From: Bimastos eiseni
Taxonomy: Eukaryota > Annelida > Clitellata > Crassiclitellata > Lumbricidae
Assembly: GCA_959347315.1 (NCBI GenBank)
Contig: OY365806.1
Coordinates: forward strand, 37,046,505-37,110,504
Reading direction: 5' to 3'
Length of the DNA stretch: 64,000 nt
The position numbers were made by a program, and so were the translations under genes. Below, in pieces: positions 1 through 13,284 of this stretch (position 1 is the stretch's first letter; every line of letters begins with the position of its first letter). The notes under the pieces are model-generated. The model worked only from the letters and a program-made list of their open reading frames with translations. It did not search any database and was not told the DNA's origin.

Positions 1-111
1 CTCTAGCTGTCTCTTCCTATATGTCTAATGTCAGCGTATGCGTCTTAATTTCTATTTTTTGCCACACTGTTGTCTGCTTCTGCCTTTGGTGTTTATCTTA
101 CCTTTTCTGTG

Positions 112-240
112 TCTGTCTGGCCTTCCGTCCGTCCGTCTGTCTGTCTGGTTGTCTGTCTGTCTGTCCGTATGTCCGTCTGGCTGTCTGTCCGTCTGTCCGT
201 CCGTCTGTCTGTCTATCTGTATGTCTGTCTGTCTGTATAG
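112..240. repeat. (CTGT)n degenerate microsatellite
   Basis: Interrupted CTGT/CCGT tetranucleotide run. All open frames across it are repeat artefacts. Confidence 0.95.
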
Positions 241-489
241 GTCTCCAGCTCCTGCCACCGTCAGTGCATCTTAATGAATAAACACTGGACTCCATAGAAC
301 TGCAAATGTTGCGCACCTATAATAATTCATCACCATCAACAACGACCGTCTTCGTCGTTATCATAGTAATATCTTCATCGTCTTCATTATCATCGCAGTC
401 GTCGTTATCGTTGCCGTCGTCCTGTTTACTGATGTTCGGCCGACGGAAAGAGAATCAGACGACGAATGACACGCATTGCACTACCAACC

Positions 490-528
<39 letters not shown>

Positions 529-1254
529 TTGTTTCTGATTGTCTTTCTCTATGTCTCTCTCTCTCTGTCTCTTTTTCTCTCTCTCTGCCTCTCTCTTTCT
601 CATTTTTTGTTTCTCTGTCTCTCTCAACTTCTGTTTCTCTCTCTTTCTGTCTGTCTGCATGTCTTTCTCTGTATGTATGTGCGTCTCTCTGTGTCAATCT
701 CTCGTTGTCTCTCTCTCTCTGCCTGTCTGTCTGTCTCTCTCTTTTACTCCTGCGTGTTTTCCTTTCATCCTTTAGGTTTCCTTCTCTGATGTTCTACATC
801 CCATCCTTCATCTTTCTCTGTCTCCTTCCATACCTATTTCACTCCCTCTTAGTCTTCCATTCTTGCCTTCTGTGTTTCCTATCTTCCTTCCTGCGCACAT
901 TCTCTGTCCTCCCATGTACCTCTCTGATTCCTTCTCTCCCTCTGCCTCCATCAAATCCTCCTCCAACCGTGTATCATTGTCTATCTGCTTCCTTGTATAT
1001 CCTCTTCTACTTCCTACTTTGTTTCACTGTCTCTCTGCCCACCTCCATCCCATCTTCCTTCCCTGTGTCCTTCCCGATGTCTCTGTCTCTGTCTCTCTGT
1101 GTGTCTCTCTGCCTGTCAATTTTGTTTTTGCCCCAAATGGCACACATGCTTCGGCGTCCAGTCGGCGGGTGTAATAGCCACGGTCAAGAGATCGTGGGAG
1201 AAGGGGTGGGGGAGCCAATGGCAAATATTGATAATGATGTATTATTAAACAGTG

Positions 1255-1295
<41 letters not shown>
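490..1295. repeat. CTGT then TCTC pyrimidine-rich block
   Basis: (CTGT)n at 490-528, then about 600 bases of C/T-biased, G-poor sequence of TCTC and CTGT words, and a pure CT run at 1255-1293. No coding. Confidence 0.9.
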
Positions 1296-1299
<4 letters not shown>

Positions 1300-1419
1300 A
1301 TGTTCCGCTCTAATTCATTCATTTGTTCATTCGCTCGGTTTTACATTTAGTCGCTCATTTGTGGCATCTGGAAATGTTTCCGTTTGTATACCTCCTCCGC
1401 TCCATCACTTCAGCCGAAC

Positions 1420-2062
1420 AACCACCATCCATCCACCCATCCATCCATCCATTCATCCATCCATCCATTCATCCATCCATCCAACCATTCATCCATCCAC
1501 CCATCCATCCACCCATCCATCCACCCATACATCCATCCGTACATCCAACCATCCGTACATCCACCCGTCTGTCCATCCGGTTGTGCATCTATTGCTTATT
1601 ATTCCATCCAAATACCAGCCATCTTAATTTCCATCGATCCATCCATCCACCCATCCATCCATCTACAAATCCATTCATCCATTTTTCGAGTTGTCCGTCA
1701 ATTGATTCACTGATTCATTCATCCAGTCCATCCATCCATCCATCCATTCGTCAAATCATCCATTCTGCCATACGTTCATGCCTCCATTCCATCATCTTTT
1801 CTCACATGTATTCATGTATCCATGCGTCCGTCAATTCACTTGCCCATTCATCCATTCCTCGTTCGTACGTCTATTCGTTCATTCAGCCATTAAACTCTTC
1901 CATCCATTCACCCCCATCTATCCATCCATTCGCTAATTCACCTACCCATCCACACACACACCCATCCTCCCACCCATCCATCCATTCATCCATCCACCCA
2001 TCGGTCAAATTATCCATCTATTATTGATTCACTGATCGATCCATTCAGACTAATCCATCCAT
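1420..2062. repeat. Degenerate (CATC)n array
   Basis: CATC/CCAT words dominate, purest at 1427-1545, with CATT, CGTC and CACC variants further on. Confidence 0.93.
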
Positions 2063-2078
2063 GGCACCATTCACTCTC

Positions 2079-2142
<64 letters not shown>

Positions 2143-2428
2143 ATATATATATATCTGTCTCTGTCTGTCTCTATATCTATCTATCTATCTCTCTCTCTCT
2201 CTGTCTCTCTTTATGTCTGTCTCTCCCTCTGTCTCTTTCTGTCTCTCTCTCTCTCTTTGTCTCTGTCTCTTTCTCTCTCCTTTTCTCTCACTGTATACCT
2301 ATCTCTGTCTCTCTCTGTCTCTGTTTCTGTCTCTGTCTGTTTCTCTCAGTCACTCTGTCTCTCCTGCCTCTCTATCTCTGTCTCTGTCTGTCTCTTTCTC
2401 TGTCTCTCTGTCTCATTCACTCTTTTCC

Positions 2429-2474
<46 letters not shown>

Positions 2475-2540
2475 ACCCATACACACACACACATACACAC
2501 ACACCCATACACACACACACACATACACACACACACACAC
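2079..2540. repeat. Compound microsatellite CTGT-CT-TA-CTAT-TC-CA
   Basis: Successive runs of CTGT, CT, TA (2123-2152), CTAT, TCTC, and finally (CA)n from 2449 to 2540. Confidence 0.93.
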
Positions 2541-2559
2541 TAGTCCACAACATACACAA

Positions 2560-2935
2560 CACCATCCATCTATCCATGAAATCACCCATTCCTTTATCAA
2601 CTCATTCATCCGTCACTCCATCTAACCATTCATGCACCTTGCATCCACACATATTTTCATCCACCCATTCATCTAACAATCCATCTATACACCCACCCAG
2701 TCATCTAACAATCCATCTATACATCCACCCATTCATCTAACAATCCATCTACCCATCCGTCGATGCATCCACACATTTACTAACAATCCGTCTACCCAGC
2801 CATTTATACATCTACCCATTTATCTAACAATCCGTCTACTCAGCCATCTATACATCCATCCAGTCATCTAACAATCTATCTACTCGGTCATCCATTCATC
2901 TATCCACCTGCCTGTTCATTCATCCACCCATCTAC
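2560..2935. repeat. CATC-derived minisatellite
   Basis: The motif TCATCTAACAATCCATCTA recurs at least five times with CATC/CACC filler between copies, so a longer repeat has formed from the tetranucleotide. Confidence 0.85.
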
Positions 2936-3640
2936 CTGTCCCCGCAGGTCACTCATCGACCTGTTTTTTCTTTTACAAGACTCTGAACGTAATCGTTGAG
3001 TTCCGACGCATCAGATCATCACACCTTTGGTAGCGACCGCTTAAGCCATCCGACGCTTTCTCAGCAAAAGCGATTAGTCCATAAGCGCTGGATGCAGCGA
3101 ATGGCGGTCAGCGCTTAGCGGGTGTTTAAGCGATTTGTATCAATCGTCATTGACTCGCGTCGTCGTTCGACCGTGGATGCTCTGCGGGGACGGAGGGACT
3201 GCCTGCTACCACCCACATGGGAACCGGACAGCGACGGAAGGGTGGGAGAGGGGAGCGAACAAACGGAGTGGAAAGAACGAAAGCAGAGGCGACATCTCCC
3301 TTAGTCGGACGTCCTTTGTTTGCCGTTCGAGCTATCATCTTACGTCGCCATCTGTCGATGGAATCTTTCGCTTTTCACGCGATATTTTCTGCCGAGCGCC
3401 TCCAACGACAGACCGAGTTATGCCGCCCACGTCGTCACGTCTTCTTCGCCCAGGGTCATGGATAGATCAGGCCGAGCCGGGCCCTGCGCTGGGCCTTGGG
3501 AATTCCTTGTGAGGGCCTGGAAATAGGTACCACCCCCTCAAATGGAATTGATCTCAAAGGACGAAAAATCCCGTCGCCGTTTCACTTGGCAGCGATGATC
3601 GAGTCTTAATTATTATCTCGGCCTCTAAATATAGTACAGC
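2936..3640. other. Unique-looking GC-moderate segment
   Basis: Breaks the microsatellite block. No conserved protein segment recognised in any frame, on either strand; specifically checked for later COE exons. Confidence 0.5.
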
Positions 3641-3924
3641 GACTGAGAACTCATATGAGTGTGCAGGTCATGGCTGATCTCACCCACCACCAAAACACTA
3701 TGCCTGCTTGCCTATCTGCTCGTCTGTCCGTCTGTTTGTTTGTCTTCCAGTATGTCTGCAGATTGCATGTATGCTTGCATTTATGCGTGTCTGTCTGTCT
3801 TTCCACCCCTCATCACCGGACCTTCCTAAAAAGCACTCCAGCCAGCCAGCCAGCCAGGCAATCAGCTTTCCCGTCAGCCTCGATGTATGTGTGTCTATCA
3901 TGCTCTGTATGTCTTTTTGGCATT

Positions 3925-4139
3925 GTGGCCGATTGGTTTGAGCGGTCTGCCTGTAACGCGGAGAGTGTGGGTTCGATCCTCGTTCGAGGAATCACTGTGT
4001 AGGGACCTTGAGCAAGTCCTTCATGCACGCAATTGCTCTGCATTACAACTGCAATTGCGCCGTCGAGGAGTGTGCACTTCTGAACTGATCGTAAGAAGTG
4101 CAATATCAAATAACATTGTATTGTATTATATAAATTACA
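3925..4139 (+). mobile_element. tRNA-derived SINE, copy 1
   Basis: The head resembles a tRNA: an A-box-like TTGGTTTGAGCGG and a perfect B box GGTTCGATCC 45 bases on. The body is GTGTAGGGACCTTGAGCAAG, then AATTGCTCTGCA and CAACTGCAATTGCGCCG, shared with 18379-18607. It ends in an AT-rich tail. Internal pol III promoter inferred. Confidence 0.8.
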
Positions 4140-4203
4140 GTTGTACATGTGTTTTCATCAGTCAACCCGCCTACCAAGTTCCAACCAATGTTACCTATCT
4201 AAA

Positions 4204-4334
<131 letters not shown>

Positions 4335-4639
4335 GATTACCAACCTGAGAAAGCCACTCAACTTGTCTAACTCTTTGCTTGCCTTCTTGTCTATGAAGAT
4401 ACGTTTGGGTGCATATAGGTGCATGTATCTGTCTGTTCGTCTGGTTGTCGTTCATCTGTGTCAGCCCACCTGTCTGTGCCTGTATGTCTCCCTGTGTCTG
4501 TATGTATGTCTGTCTGCCCTTCGACACTTGCACGGACATTCGCTCGTTCGGTTGTTGGCACGGGCGTCATCGACGCCAGAGATAGTATGTTGTTACACAT
4601 TAAAATATTAATCTAGAAACACAAGTTCTTCCACACATC

Positions 4640-5440
4640 GTCCATCTATCTCTCTCTATACATATATATATATACGCATTAATATATATATATATACAAT
4701 ATTTCATACATACAGTGCGTACATGAAAATATGTATGAATACGTATACATATATATATATATGTATATATATATATAGTTGCGTAGTATATATTACAGCA
4801 CTTGCTCCCTTCCTTTGCACGCAGAGCTGCCGATTGGCGCTGCCCGAAGCGTGGAGCGCCCCCACACGGCCGCCGCCAACCGACGGACGGACGTAGCTGC
4901 AATTACTCGTCGCCCGGTGGCGCAATCGGCGCCTCTTCATTCATTATTCAATATTCGGTCCTCCCTCGATGTATATATGCTTCACGCGCCGACGTCGACA
5001 AATTTATTAATATCATTCCTTCGAGCGGAATATACGTCGAAAGCCTACAATGAACGTGAATAAATATATGCACACGCGTGCACACATGCGCGCGCACACA
5101 CCAACACACATGGAAAAAAATGGACATATGTATATATGTATATGTATGTATACAGTGCACACACGATATCCCTTCACTTAGAATGAATGTACTCACGCAC
5201 ACCTTCACGTACACACAAACACACACGCACATATATATATGTATATATATATACATCATACTTATATATAAGCGTGTAAGTTTAGTAGTGCTTAAACATA
5301 ATTATTTATATATATATCGTCGAAAGCCTACAATGAACGTGAAGGCGGAGGAGAAAGAGGAGGAGGAAGAGGTATATATATATATATATATCGATGCATG
5401 AAACAAAAAATGCATATATATATTACCAACACTTGATTGA
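4640..5440. repeat. TA/CA dinucleotide-rich region
   Basis: Multiple TATATA runs (4660-4700, 4748-4778, 5228-5260, 5371-5390) and ACAC words around a GC-richer stretch at 4800-4930. A 26-base exact repeat is present at 5035-5060 and 5317-5342. Confidence 0.85.
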
Positions 5441-6280
5441 CATGCAGTACGTCAGGAATTGAATTGTCGGTTGGTTGGAACAGTTCGACCTTCCAATTCA
5501 TGTAACAACCCCCAGTTAATTCCCAATATTACCCTCCCAACACAGCTGTATCCTCCTTGTCACGTGCATACAAATATTTCGACATGTGCAGTCAGTGCAA
5601 GGATAGTTCAGTGAACAGTTTCCCACTGAACACAATCATTTATTGTGGTAACCTACGTTCCATTCAGGCAGAAATCTCATGATCAATCCAGATTATATAG
5701 TTATACACAATTATTATCATCAGTCCAGCTTCCATTTGTCATTCTTTTCAGCATTCAAACCTCCATTAAATTTATGCATGATTCCTTCATCAATCCAGCT
5801 TCCATTTAAGCGTAATTCGTTTTATCAATTCGTTCACAATTAGTAACGACGACTCTGATTGGCTCTGGAACTCAGGTTGGTAAACATGTTTACTAATATG
5901 TGATTGGCTAAAAGACCTGCGGTTGCAGTTGTCATATATGTACGCTTTAGAAATGTCCCGGTTATAGGTACCTAGAAAATACGTCCGCATTAGCAATAAA
6001 CAACGAAAACTAAAGCAGGGCATGATTGAAATCAAATCCCGATGGACAATCACTGGGACTCAAGACACATGATATCAACTGCGGTTCACCTCAATCCGTA
6101 TTCACAAACCGGTCTGGGAGTACTTGTAATTCTTATAATAATTTTGTAAAGCGTAGCCTATATCAGCTCGTTAACATCGTCCGGAAGTGATCTACATAGA
6201 AAGAACAAGCCCCAAACAAAAATGAGTAAATATAATGTCTATCGACAGCAACCGTTTAAAATGTGATCAAAAACACTTTT
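5441..6280. other. Gene-free AT-rich segment
   Basis: A short phrase (ATCAATCCAGCTTCCATTT) recurs at about 5721 and 5791 in slightly altered form. No gene recognised. Confidence 0.5.
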
Positions 6281-6640
6281 TCTTCTTCTCCCTTTTCCAA
6301 CCTTTCTTCTTCCCTTCCTTTTCCTCCCTTTGCTTAACCCTATAATTACACCACCTTTTCTTCTTCTTCTTCTTCGTCTTCTTCACCGCCATCACCTTCT
6401 CGCAATACAATTCCTCTTTCTCTTTCTCTCGTTCTCCATCTTCTAATTATGCTCCTTTTGCTTTCCTTCTTCCTCTGCGTTTTATCCCCTACCTCTCATT
6501 CACTTTGTCATTCTTCTCCTCCTCCTCCTCCTCCTCCTTGTTCTCTTCCTCCTTCTCTTCTTCCTTCTCTTCCTCCTCTTCCTCCTTCTCCTCTTCCTCC
6601 TCCTCCTTTCGTCTGCTATCCTCTCAACCATCGTCCTCAT
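6281..6640. repeat. CTT/CCT polypyrimidine tract
   Basis: Almost purine-free top strand built of CTT, CCT and CTC words, densest at 6355-6375 and 6505-6610. Confidence 0.9.
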
Positions 6641-7860
6641 GCGTATATCCACTAAATGCGCCTGCTGTTTTCTCTCATGATCTGTGGCTTAGGATGTTTC
6701 GATCGGCGACATATGTTCTATGTTCCACTGGTCCATCATCTTCTTCGCTACACACAGTACCAGCCCTATAGCGCTGTCTCAGCCGCTGTCTCAGCGGCGT
6801 TTAACCGGCGCTTGACAAATGAATCGAGTACTCGAATAATACAATTAAAGACCGGGAATTGGCCTTAGTCATTGGCGGAGGACGAGCTGTAAACGCGCTG
6901 TCGTCTTTACAGGCCAGCGTCGGTCTTATCCACCCCCACCCATGTCCCTTCCGATATGACAAATTGAAGCGCCACTGTTCGCCTCCCTAGACCCGCCAGA
7001 ATCCACACCCCTTAACGTAACTCTGCTCAAACCAGTCACTAGTGTCGTCGTGTCAATGATCGACGTAACTAATTGTCTGCAGTAGCAAAGAACGGATACT
7101 CTTGAAATCTAGAGACAAAAAGGAACTAATACGTTCGCAATCATCGCACAAATGTCTGACTGTGAGTGGCTAAACGTTGCTCTTCACTTTAGACATTGCG
7201 GCGAAGGGCGCTGCTGGCCACATTAACTTTAAAGAGTATAGACACTGTGATGGGGCTTATAAACAGAAGGAAAGGACAATGCACCAGCACTTGAGGGTAG
7301 ATTCCAGTCAGTCAGTCGGTCGGTCGGTCGGTCGGTCGAAGGCAGAGCATCGTGGACGTGTTTTCTATCTGCATGCAATTTCTGACATGCAATTGTGGAT
7401 TAATTTAATATTTGTTGTCGATATGGATCACGCGCCCAGTCGCAGTCACTGGCTGCGTCGTCGTCTCTTGCTGGACTTAGATACCTTTTCGCCGGAGACC
7501 GAATCAAACGTGACCCCTGCGCCCGACAGAGGTCAACCGAAGGGACAATATAAGGGCGGTCGTGGTGGGGAAGGCAGTGACGGGAGTGGGGTGACGGTGG
7601 GGCAGTGGCGATGTGGTGGGGTGAAGTGGGGTACCGGTGGTGGTGGCGGTGGAGTGACTGGTGCGGGGAGGGTCGTGGCGTGGGGAGGGCGTGTTCTACG
7701 ATAACAGCGTCGGAACGCCGTAGACTTAGCGTGCGTCGCGCGGAAGGTTACGGAGGTATACATCCGGATGTCGACTAAGGAGATGGAAGAACGGATGGAT
7801 GGAGCGAAGGAGAAGAAAGGGAAGAAGACCGGAGATGACGAGGAAGTAGAGAGACACACA
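6641..7860. other. Gene-free segment with GGTC and GGTG runs
   Basis: (GGTC)n at 7313-7339 and a G-rich GTGGGG stretch at 7560-7690. No conserved coding segment. Confidence 0.5.
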
Positions 7861-7904
7861 CACGCAGACATGCGTGTGCGTGCGTGCGTGCGTGCGTGCG
7901 TGCG

Positions 7905-7938
<34 letters not shown>

Positions 7939-7940
7939 AT
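7861..7940. repeat. (TGCG)n and (TG)n microsatellite
   Basis: GTGCGTGCG run followed by pure TG to 7938. Confidence 0.95.
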
Positions 7941-10400
7941 GTAGCCAGGCTGCCAGAGAGAGACATACGACAGATACCGGTATGTCGAGAAATAAAGAGC
8001 GAAATTTGGAGTGGAAAACAGAGAATTAGGAATTTCTGACGAGAGAGGGCGAATAGAAAGATACAGAAATAAATAGAATTAAGCGTGGATAAGAAGAACC
8101 GAGAACTGGACTAAACTGAGATTATATGAAGCAGATTACGACATAACTAAGCTGGACAAAGCATGACGCGACAAGTCTATCGACTACCTATGACGATAGA
8201 CTAAACTAGACTAAGCTAGGATAAGCAGAGGTATATCGGTTGATCAGAGGTCATGAACCCAAGTGGAAAGGTGTCATTGCAGGACGGATAGTGGAGATGA
8301 CTCTGGAAAGGCTGTCAGCGAAGGAAAGCCGATGCCATTAATATTCTCTTTCAAATGACAATAGTTATACTACTAATAATAATAATATATAATTGATACA
8401 GATTTATTTATCCATGTATCTATCTATCTCATACATAGATACATATTGTATGTGTATAGATACTTGTGTGTGTGTGTGCTTGCGTGTTCCTCTCTCTCTC
8501 TCTCTCTCTCTGTCCTGTTCTATCTTTCTCTCTCTTTGTCTTTCAGCTTCCATATGTCTCTATCTATGAACAGAGGCAAGAGAGAAAACGGGGAAAGACG
8601 AAACAAAGAAAGTAAAACGGAAAAGAAAGAGGAAGAAATATAAAGAGGGATTCATAAGGATCATATGGGACAAACTGAGACAGACAGAGACGGAGACATT
8701 CATCCGTGGAATGTGGAGGGGGTCCAGTGTAAATGACTCGTGATTTTCGAAGGACCCCCACTCGCTTCGCCCTTCGCCCCTCTTCCCCTTGCGACTCCTC
8801 GTTTGATTAGACGGGGGACGCTACCCATCGGAAGATAAGAACGGGCGTCCCTGCCTTTCCACAGGGGGTCATCTATCCGACCCATCCACGCCGGACACCC
8901 TGGGACCCCGGTCAGTCGATGCTCAGATCTTCCAATTTATGAGATCGGTTGCTGAGGGACTAGTGAGGCGACGATCAGCCAAGACGTTCCGCTGGACTGG
9001 CTTCGGTTCGAAGCCGGGTCTGACCGGTGAGTGACCGCAATGATATAGGGCGACACTAGCGTCCCCTTGGAGCCACCGAAGGCGGTGGATCGTGACCGCA
9101 AGGGCGTGACGTATGCAGCGAAGGGGTCAACGACAGTGTTCATGGGTCAAGAGGTCAAGCTATGGACAATGCTTTGATTAATGGACCACTGATGATCGCT
9201 TACGTTTCTCTACACAAACACCATATATTGCATGATAACTAGTTATGCATGTGCACTTTAGATATCTAGATTTATGACTAAGCGCAAACACAAGCATATA
9301 ATTGTACATAATTTGAATAGCTAGTACTGTAAGAAGCGCTATATAAATAACCAGATACGATACGGTAATTTAAAGCTATAGACAATGCTGTCTATAGAAC
9401 TCGGTAGAAACTTAATGATAATGGCGTGGTCGGTATATAGGAAACCAATGAATAAAAATACATGAAATTTATTGCAATTAAAAAAATTATTATCACGTTG
9501 ATGCAGTGTAAAAGCTTCAATAGTCAGCAAGTGTTGGACAGGTTCGAGCGTGTCATACTATGAGACTCATAGGTGCAGATGACAGTGCGTGGGTTCATGG
9601 AGAAATGTCGTCTTTCTTATATTGATCCAAACAATCCTCGCTAACAGTTAACCGCAGCGCAGCATCATGACGAAGCCAGCGCAACTTTATGCCACCCTAA
9701 ACTTCAAAACCTGGCTCTGCCTCTGATTTAATGTTACATTACGGTTTGACAGCACGTTACATATACGTGCATAATATGCTCAGACATAATAATAACAATC
9801 ACAACAACCGCAATATATTTTATAATCTTAAATATTATTTAATACAGATTGTTAGATATTATATAATAATTATACATAGTATAATTTTATGAGCAAAATA
9901 CTTTATAAGTTCAATTTGATAACAGGATAAGCACGACTGTTTATGATCATTGTAATGATCACGTGATCCCATGATGACAATTATTATAATTATGAATTGT
10001 AGGTCAATGCGATCCACCTCTGCGGATGCTAATAAGTAGGATACAGGCTGCTATTTATCTAGCTCCCTAGTTATGGTACTCAGTAACGTACTTATTGATT
10101 TGATGTTGCCTCGATGTGGACATACTTATTTATTAACTGATATGTCTATTTATAGGTTCAACTGATTTACTAATCATTCCTTATTGGACCACTGGGTGTT
10201 ATTGCCTGCACTTGCTTGGCAGTTCCTACAAATCGGGGAAACCAAATGGTTTCTGATCTTTGGCTTGTCTGCTTACTTACTAGTTTGCGTTTCTACTTAT
10301 GTCCGTTCCGTCTGCATATTGTTCCAGTCTGCAGTGCGTTCCTGGCGAAATGGAACAACGAGGAGAGACGGACGACCGGCTGATTAAAAGCAGATTAGAA
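7941..10400. other. Gene-free segment, mostly single-copy-looking
   Basis: Contains a (TC)n run at 8487-8512 and a GC-richer patch at 8700-9140 with no recognised protein similarity. 9200-10150 is AT-rich. Confidence 0.5.
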
Positions 10401-10499
10401 TCAGAACCGGTGGACGCTGGATGAAAACCATCGCTTCCATTTCCGGTCCATTCATTCGTATCTCACGAATCCACAGAGAGGAAAGAAATCGAAAGAACG

Positions 10500-10780
10500 C
10501 TGGAGGCAGCCACAGAAAGAGACAGACAGACAGACAGATAGAGAGATATAGAGATAGACAGACAGACAGAGGCAGTGATGACGGATAGGAAAGGAAAGGA
10601 AAAAGACGGAGGCAAAGAAATAGGGGGCAAGGAAGAAGGAGAGAGGAAGGGAGGGACAAACTATTCAGTGTGAGGGTCAAAAACAAGAAAGATACAAAGG
10701 GGTGATATTCAGATGGACAGACAGACAGGTACTAAGAGAGACATGCAGACGGAGAGACAGAGAGATTCCCATTAAATCCA
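10500..10780. repeat. GACA/GAGA purine-rich tract
   Basis: GACA tetranucleotides at 10520-10572, then AAGGAA-type purines. Confidence 0.85.
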
Positions 10781-10839
10781 ACCGTCCATATGCATAGACA
10801 CATAAATATACAATCAATAGAACTTATAGATGCTGACAT

Positions 10840-11040
10840 ACATACATGTACATACTATTGACAACTGTACACATACATAGGATTGACATATATACATACA
10901 ATTGACATACATACATACGATTGACATATATACATACGATTGACATATATACATACGAGTGGCATATATACATACGAATGGCATATATACATACGATTGA
11001 CATATATATACATACCATTGATGTATACCTACGAATGGCA
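10840..11040. repeat. 20-bp minisatellite
   Basis: About nine copies of a unit close to CGATTGACATATATACATAC, with GAGTGG and GAATGG variants in the middle. Confidence 0.92.
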
Positions 11041-11344
11041 TGCATAAATAAGATTTTACTCGAAATATTGCGCTTCTTTAACTTCTGTTGCCACATAGAC
11101 CCTACTTAAGTTGCGTTCGTGGAGTCATTTCCCTATCGTTGTTGTTTTGGTGTCTCTTGAGTAATGTTCAGCTGGCGCCTGTGATTGAAGCCACATACTG
11201 CGCCAATGAACTCAATCCGACAGAATCATCAGGTTACTACCTGGACATTGTTTATAGTGTTTTGACAGACCATAGATGACTGCTGACTGCTCTGTTACAG
11301 CAACGGATGGCAGAATAACAATGTCATCCCCACAAAACTGATGA

Positions 11345-11672
11345 CTGAGGAAGACCTTTTGCTTGAGAGATATCCGGTTACTGAGGGGGACCTTGTGGTT
11401 GAGAGAGACCTGGTTACTGAGGGGAATCTTTTGACTGAGAGAGACCTGGTTACTGAGAGGGACCTTGTGGTTGAGAGAGACCTGGTTACTGAGGGGGACC
11501 TTGTGGTTGAGAGAGACCTGGTTACTGAGGGGAACCTTTTGACTGAGAGAGACCTGGTTACTGAGGGGAACCTTTTGCCTGAGAGACCTGGTTACTGAGG
11601 GAACCTTGTGGTTGAGAGAGACCTGGTTACTGAGGGGGACCTTGTGGTTGAGAGAGACCTGGTTACCGATGG
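11345..11672. repeat. 36-bp minisatellite open in one frame
   Basis: About nine units of a 36-base repeat containing GAGAGAGACCTGGTTACTGA in two variants (TTGTGGTT or TTTTGACT). 36 bases is 12 codons, so 11341-11598 stays open as repeats of VTEGDLVVERDL. No splice or homology evidence for coding. Confidence 0.92.
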
Positions 11673-11839
11673 ATAGACTATCTGCGAATGTCTACTTGAT
11701 GATGGACCCGTTTGCTGCGAAACTCATCACGTGTCGTCGCTTTCCTTCCTCTTAGTAAGCGTCTAAAGACATACCTAGACACATAAATCCATGCATGCAT
11801 ACGTACGCACGCACGAATGCAAGCCAAGCGCACACACAC

Positions 11840-12007
11840 ACATACACATACATACATAAATACATATATACATACATACATACATACATACATACATACA
11901 TACATACATACATACATACATACATACATACATACATACATACATACATACATACATACATACATACATACATACATACATAATACATACATAATACATA
12001 CATACAT
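11840..12007. repeat. (CATA)n microsatellite
   Basis: Pure CATA for about 115 bases (11867-11980) with variants at both ends. Confidence 0.97.
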
Positions 12008-12019
12008 AATGGATGCATG

Positions 12020-13280
12020 TATTGTGAAATCGGTTTGTTTTACTGCCTTTTTCCCTTTCTGCCTTATTGCCATATCTGGCTGCTTGTCTGTCTCTTCTTG
12101 TCTTTTCTTGTCTTGTCTGCCTGCGTGTCTGCGCGCCGGAAGATTGCCGAGTGCAGGCCCCGATGTCCGATGCAGAGCCACAGAGCGCAGTGCGTCGAGT
12201 CGTCGCTTTAAAATCTCCCCAAACGCCGGAATCATTTGGCAAATTATCATCGCCAGCAGAGACCGATGCAAAGGCCTCCGACGCACAGCAGAGAACCAGC
12301 CGAAGAGCTCGCCGGACGCAGCGGCCAATCGGAGCACGAGGGGATGGAGGCAGGGAGGCAGACTAACGACAAACGCCAAAATTAGACGCATTACTATCGA
12401 CTTAGACGCCCGAAAGCCGTTACAACGACGATCGCCCGGCGCGAGTTTATTGCACGGGGAAATGCAGGAGAGGGAAGAGAAGGAAGCAGGGAAGGGAGAA
12501 GGATGATGGAATTGAGATGGAGAGAACTAAAGAGAGGAAGCGATAGGAAGAAAACGAAAGGATGGGAAGGGATGGAACTGGATAGTGCAAGAAACAGAGG
12601 GGAAAAGAATTGATGCAGTGGATGGATGGAAGGAGGAAGAGAGGCAGCAAGGAAGGGTAAGGGGAATTGCAGAGTGAGGAGAGAGGGTGATAGGAGGTGT
12701 GTGGGGGAGGGACATAGAGTGCAATGATGCTGGGAATGAGGAAGAGGAAGAGGAATAGGGAAGAGGAGGAGAGAGCAGCCGATGTGGGACGGGAGTATGA
12801 CCTGCGTGTTAGGAGGGTGGGAATCAACGCATCTCAGAGGGCGATGAGGGTCGTCATAAAACACGTCGGCAAATGTATGGGAGGATACAGGAAGACGGAC
12901 ACGAACAATATCCAGTGGGATATTGAAGGGGATTCATCCCTACAGAGATGTAGTCTGACCGAATCCCTATCCCTTGTAGACCTCTATCTATGAATAGTAA
13001 TTGAATACTTTACGAACGCATGAACACGGGGGAAGCGATGACTGTGTGGGTCGACGCATGCATACACGTATGCATGTGTTCATGTATGTGTGCATGTATG
13101 TGTGTATATTTGCACATATACATGCCTGTATGTTCGCACGTATGTCATGTATAGCTAGCAATTTCTATAGCGCCAGGATCTAATACACCAGGCACCAATT
13201 GATGGTGGACCAAACAAAATTAATCCGTCATTAGATAATTATCCAGAAGATCAAATGAAGCAAGGCAAGAATGAACGGAT
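12020..13280. other. Gene-free segment with a GC-rich patch and purine tract
   Basis: 12120-12440 is GC-rich with open frames in several phases but no recognisable family. 12460-12780 is a GGAAG/GAGG purine tract. Remainder unassigned. Confidence 0.45.
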
Positions 13281-13284
13281 CAAT

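Noticed and set aside
306..1313. 335-codon open frame across CTGT/TCTC repeats
   Set aside because: Pure product of pyrimidine microsatellites that lack stops in several frames at once; no domain and frames overlap on both strands.
1323..2027. 234-codon His/Ser/Pro-rich open frame
   Set aside because: Translation of the (CATC)n array; equivalent frames exist in all three phases.
3925..3990. Possible tRNA gene
   Set aside because: A and B boxes present but acceptor stem does not pair and the sequence continues into a repeated SINE body.
11088..11279. Signal-peptide-like frame (SLSLLFWCLLSNVQLAP)
   Set aside because: Short, isolated, no homology or supported splice partner; lies far beyond COE and on the wrong side to serve as the FGF first exon.
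11678..12391. 237-codon minus-strand frame
   Set aside because: Its core is the (CATA)n array read as a Tyr/Val/Cys/Met-type repeat; the flanking part has no recognised similarity and does not match missing COE exons.
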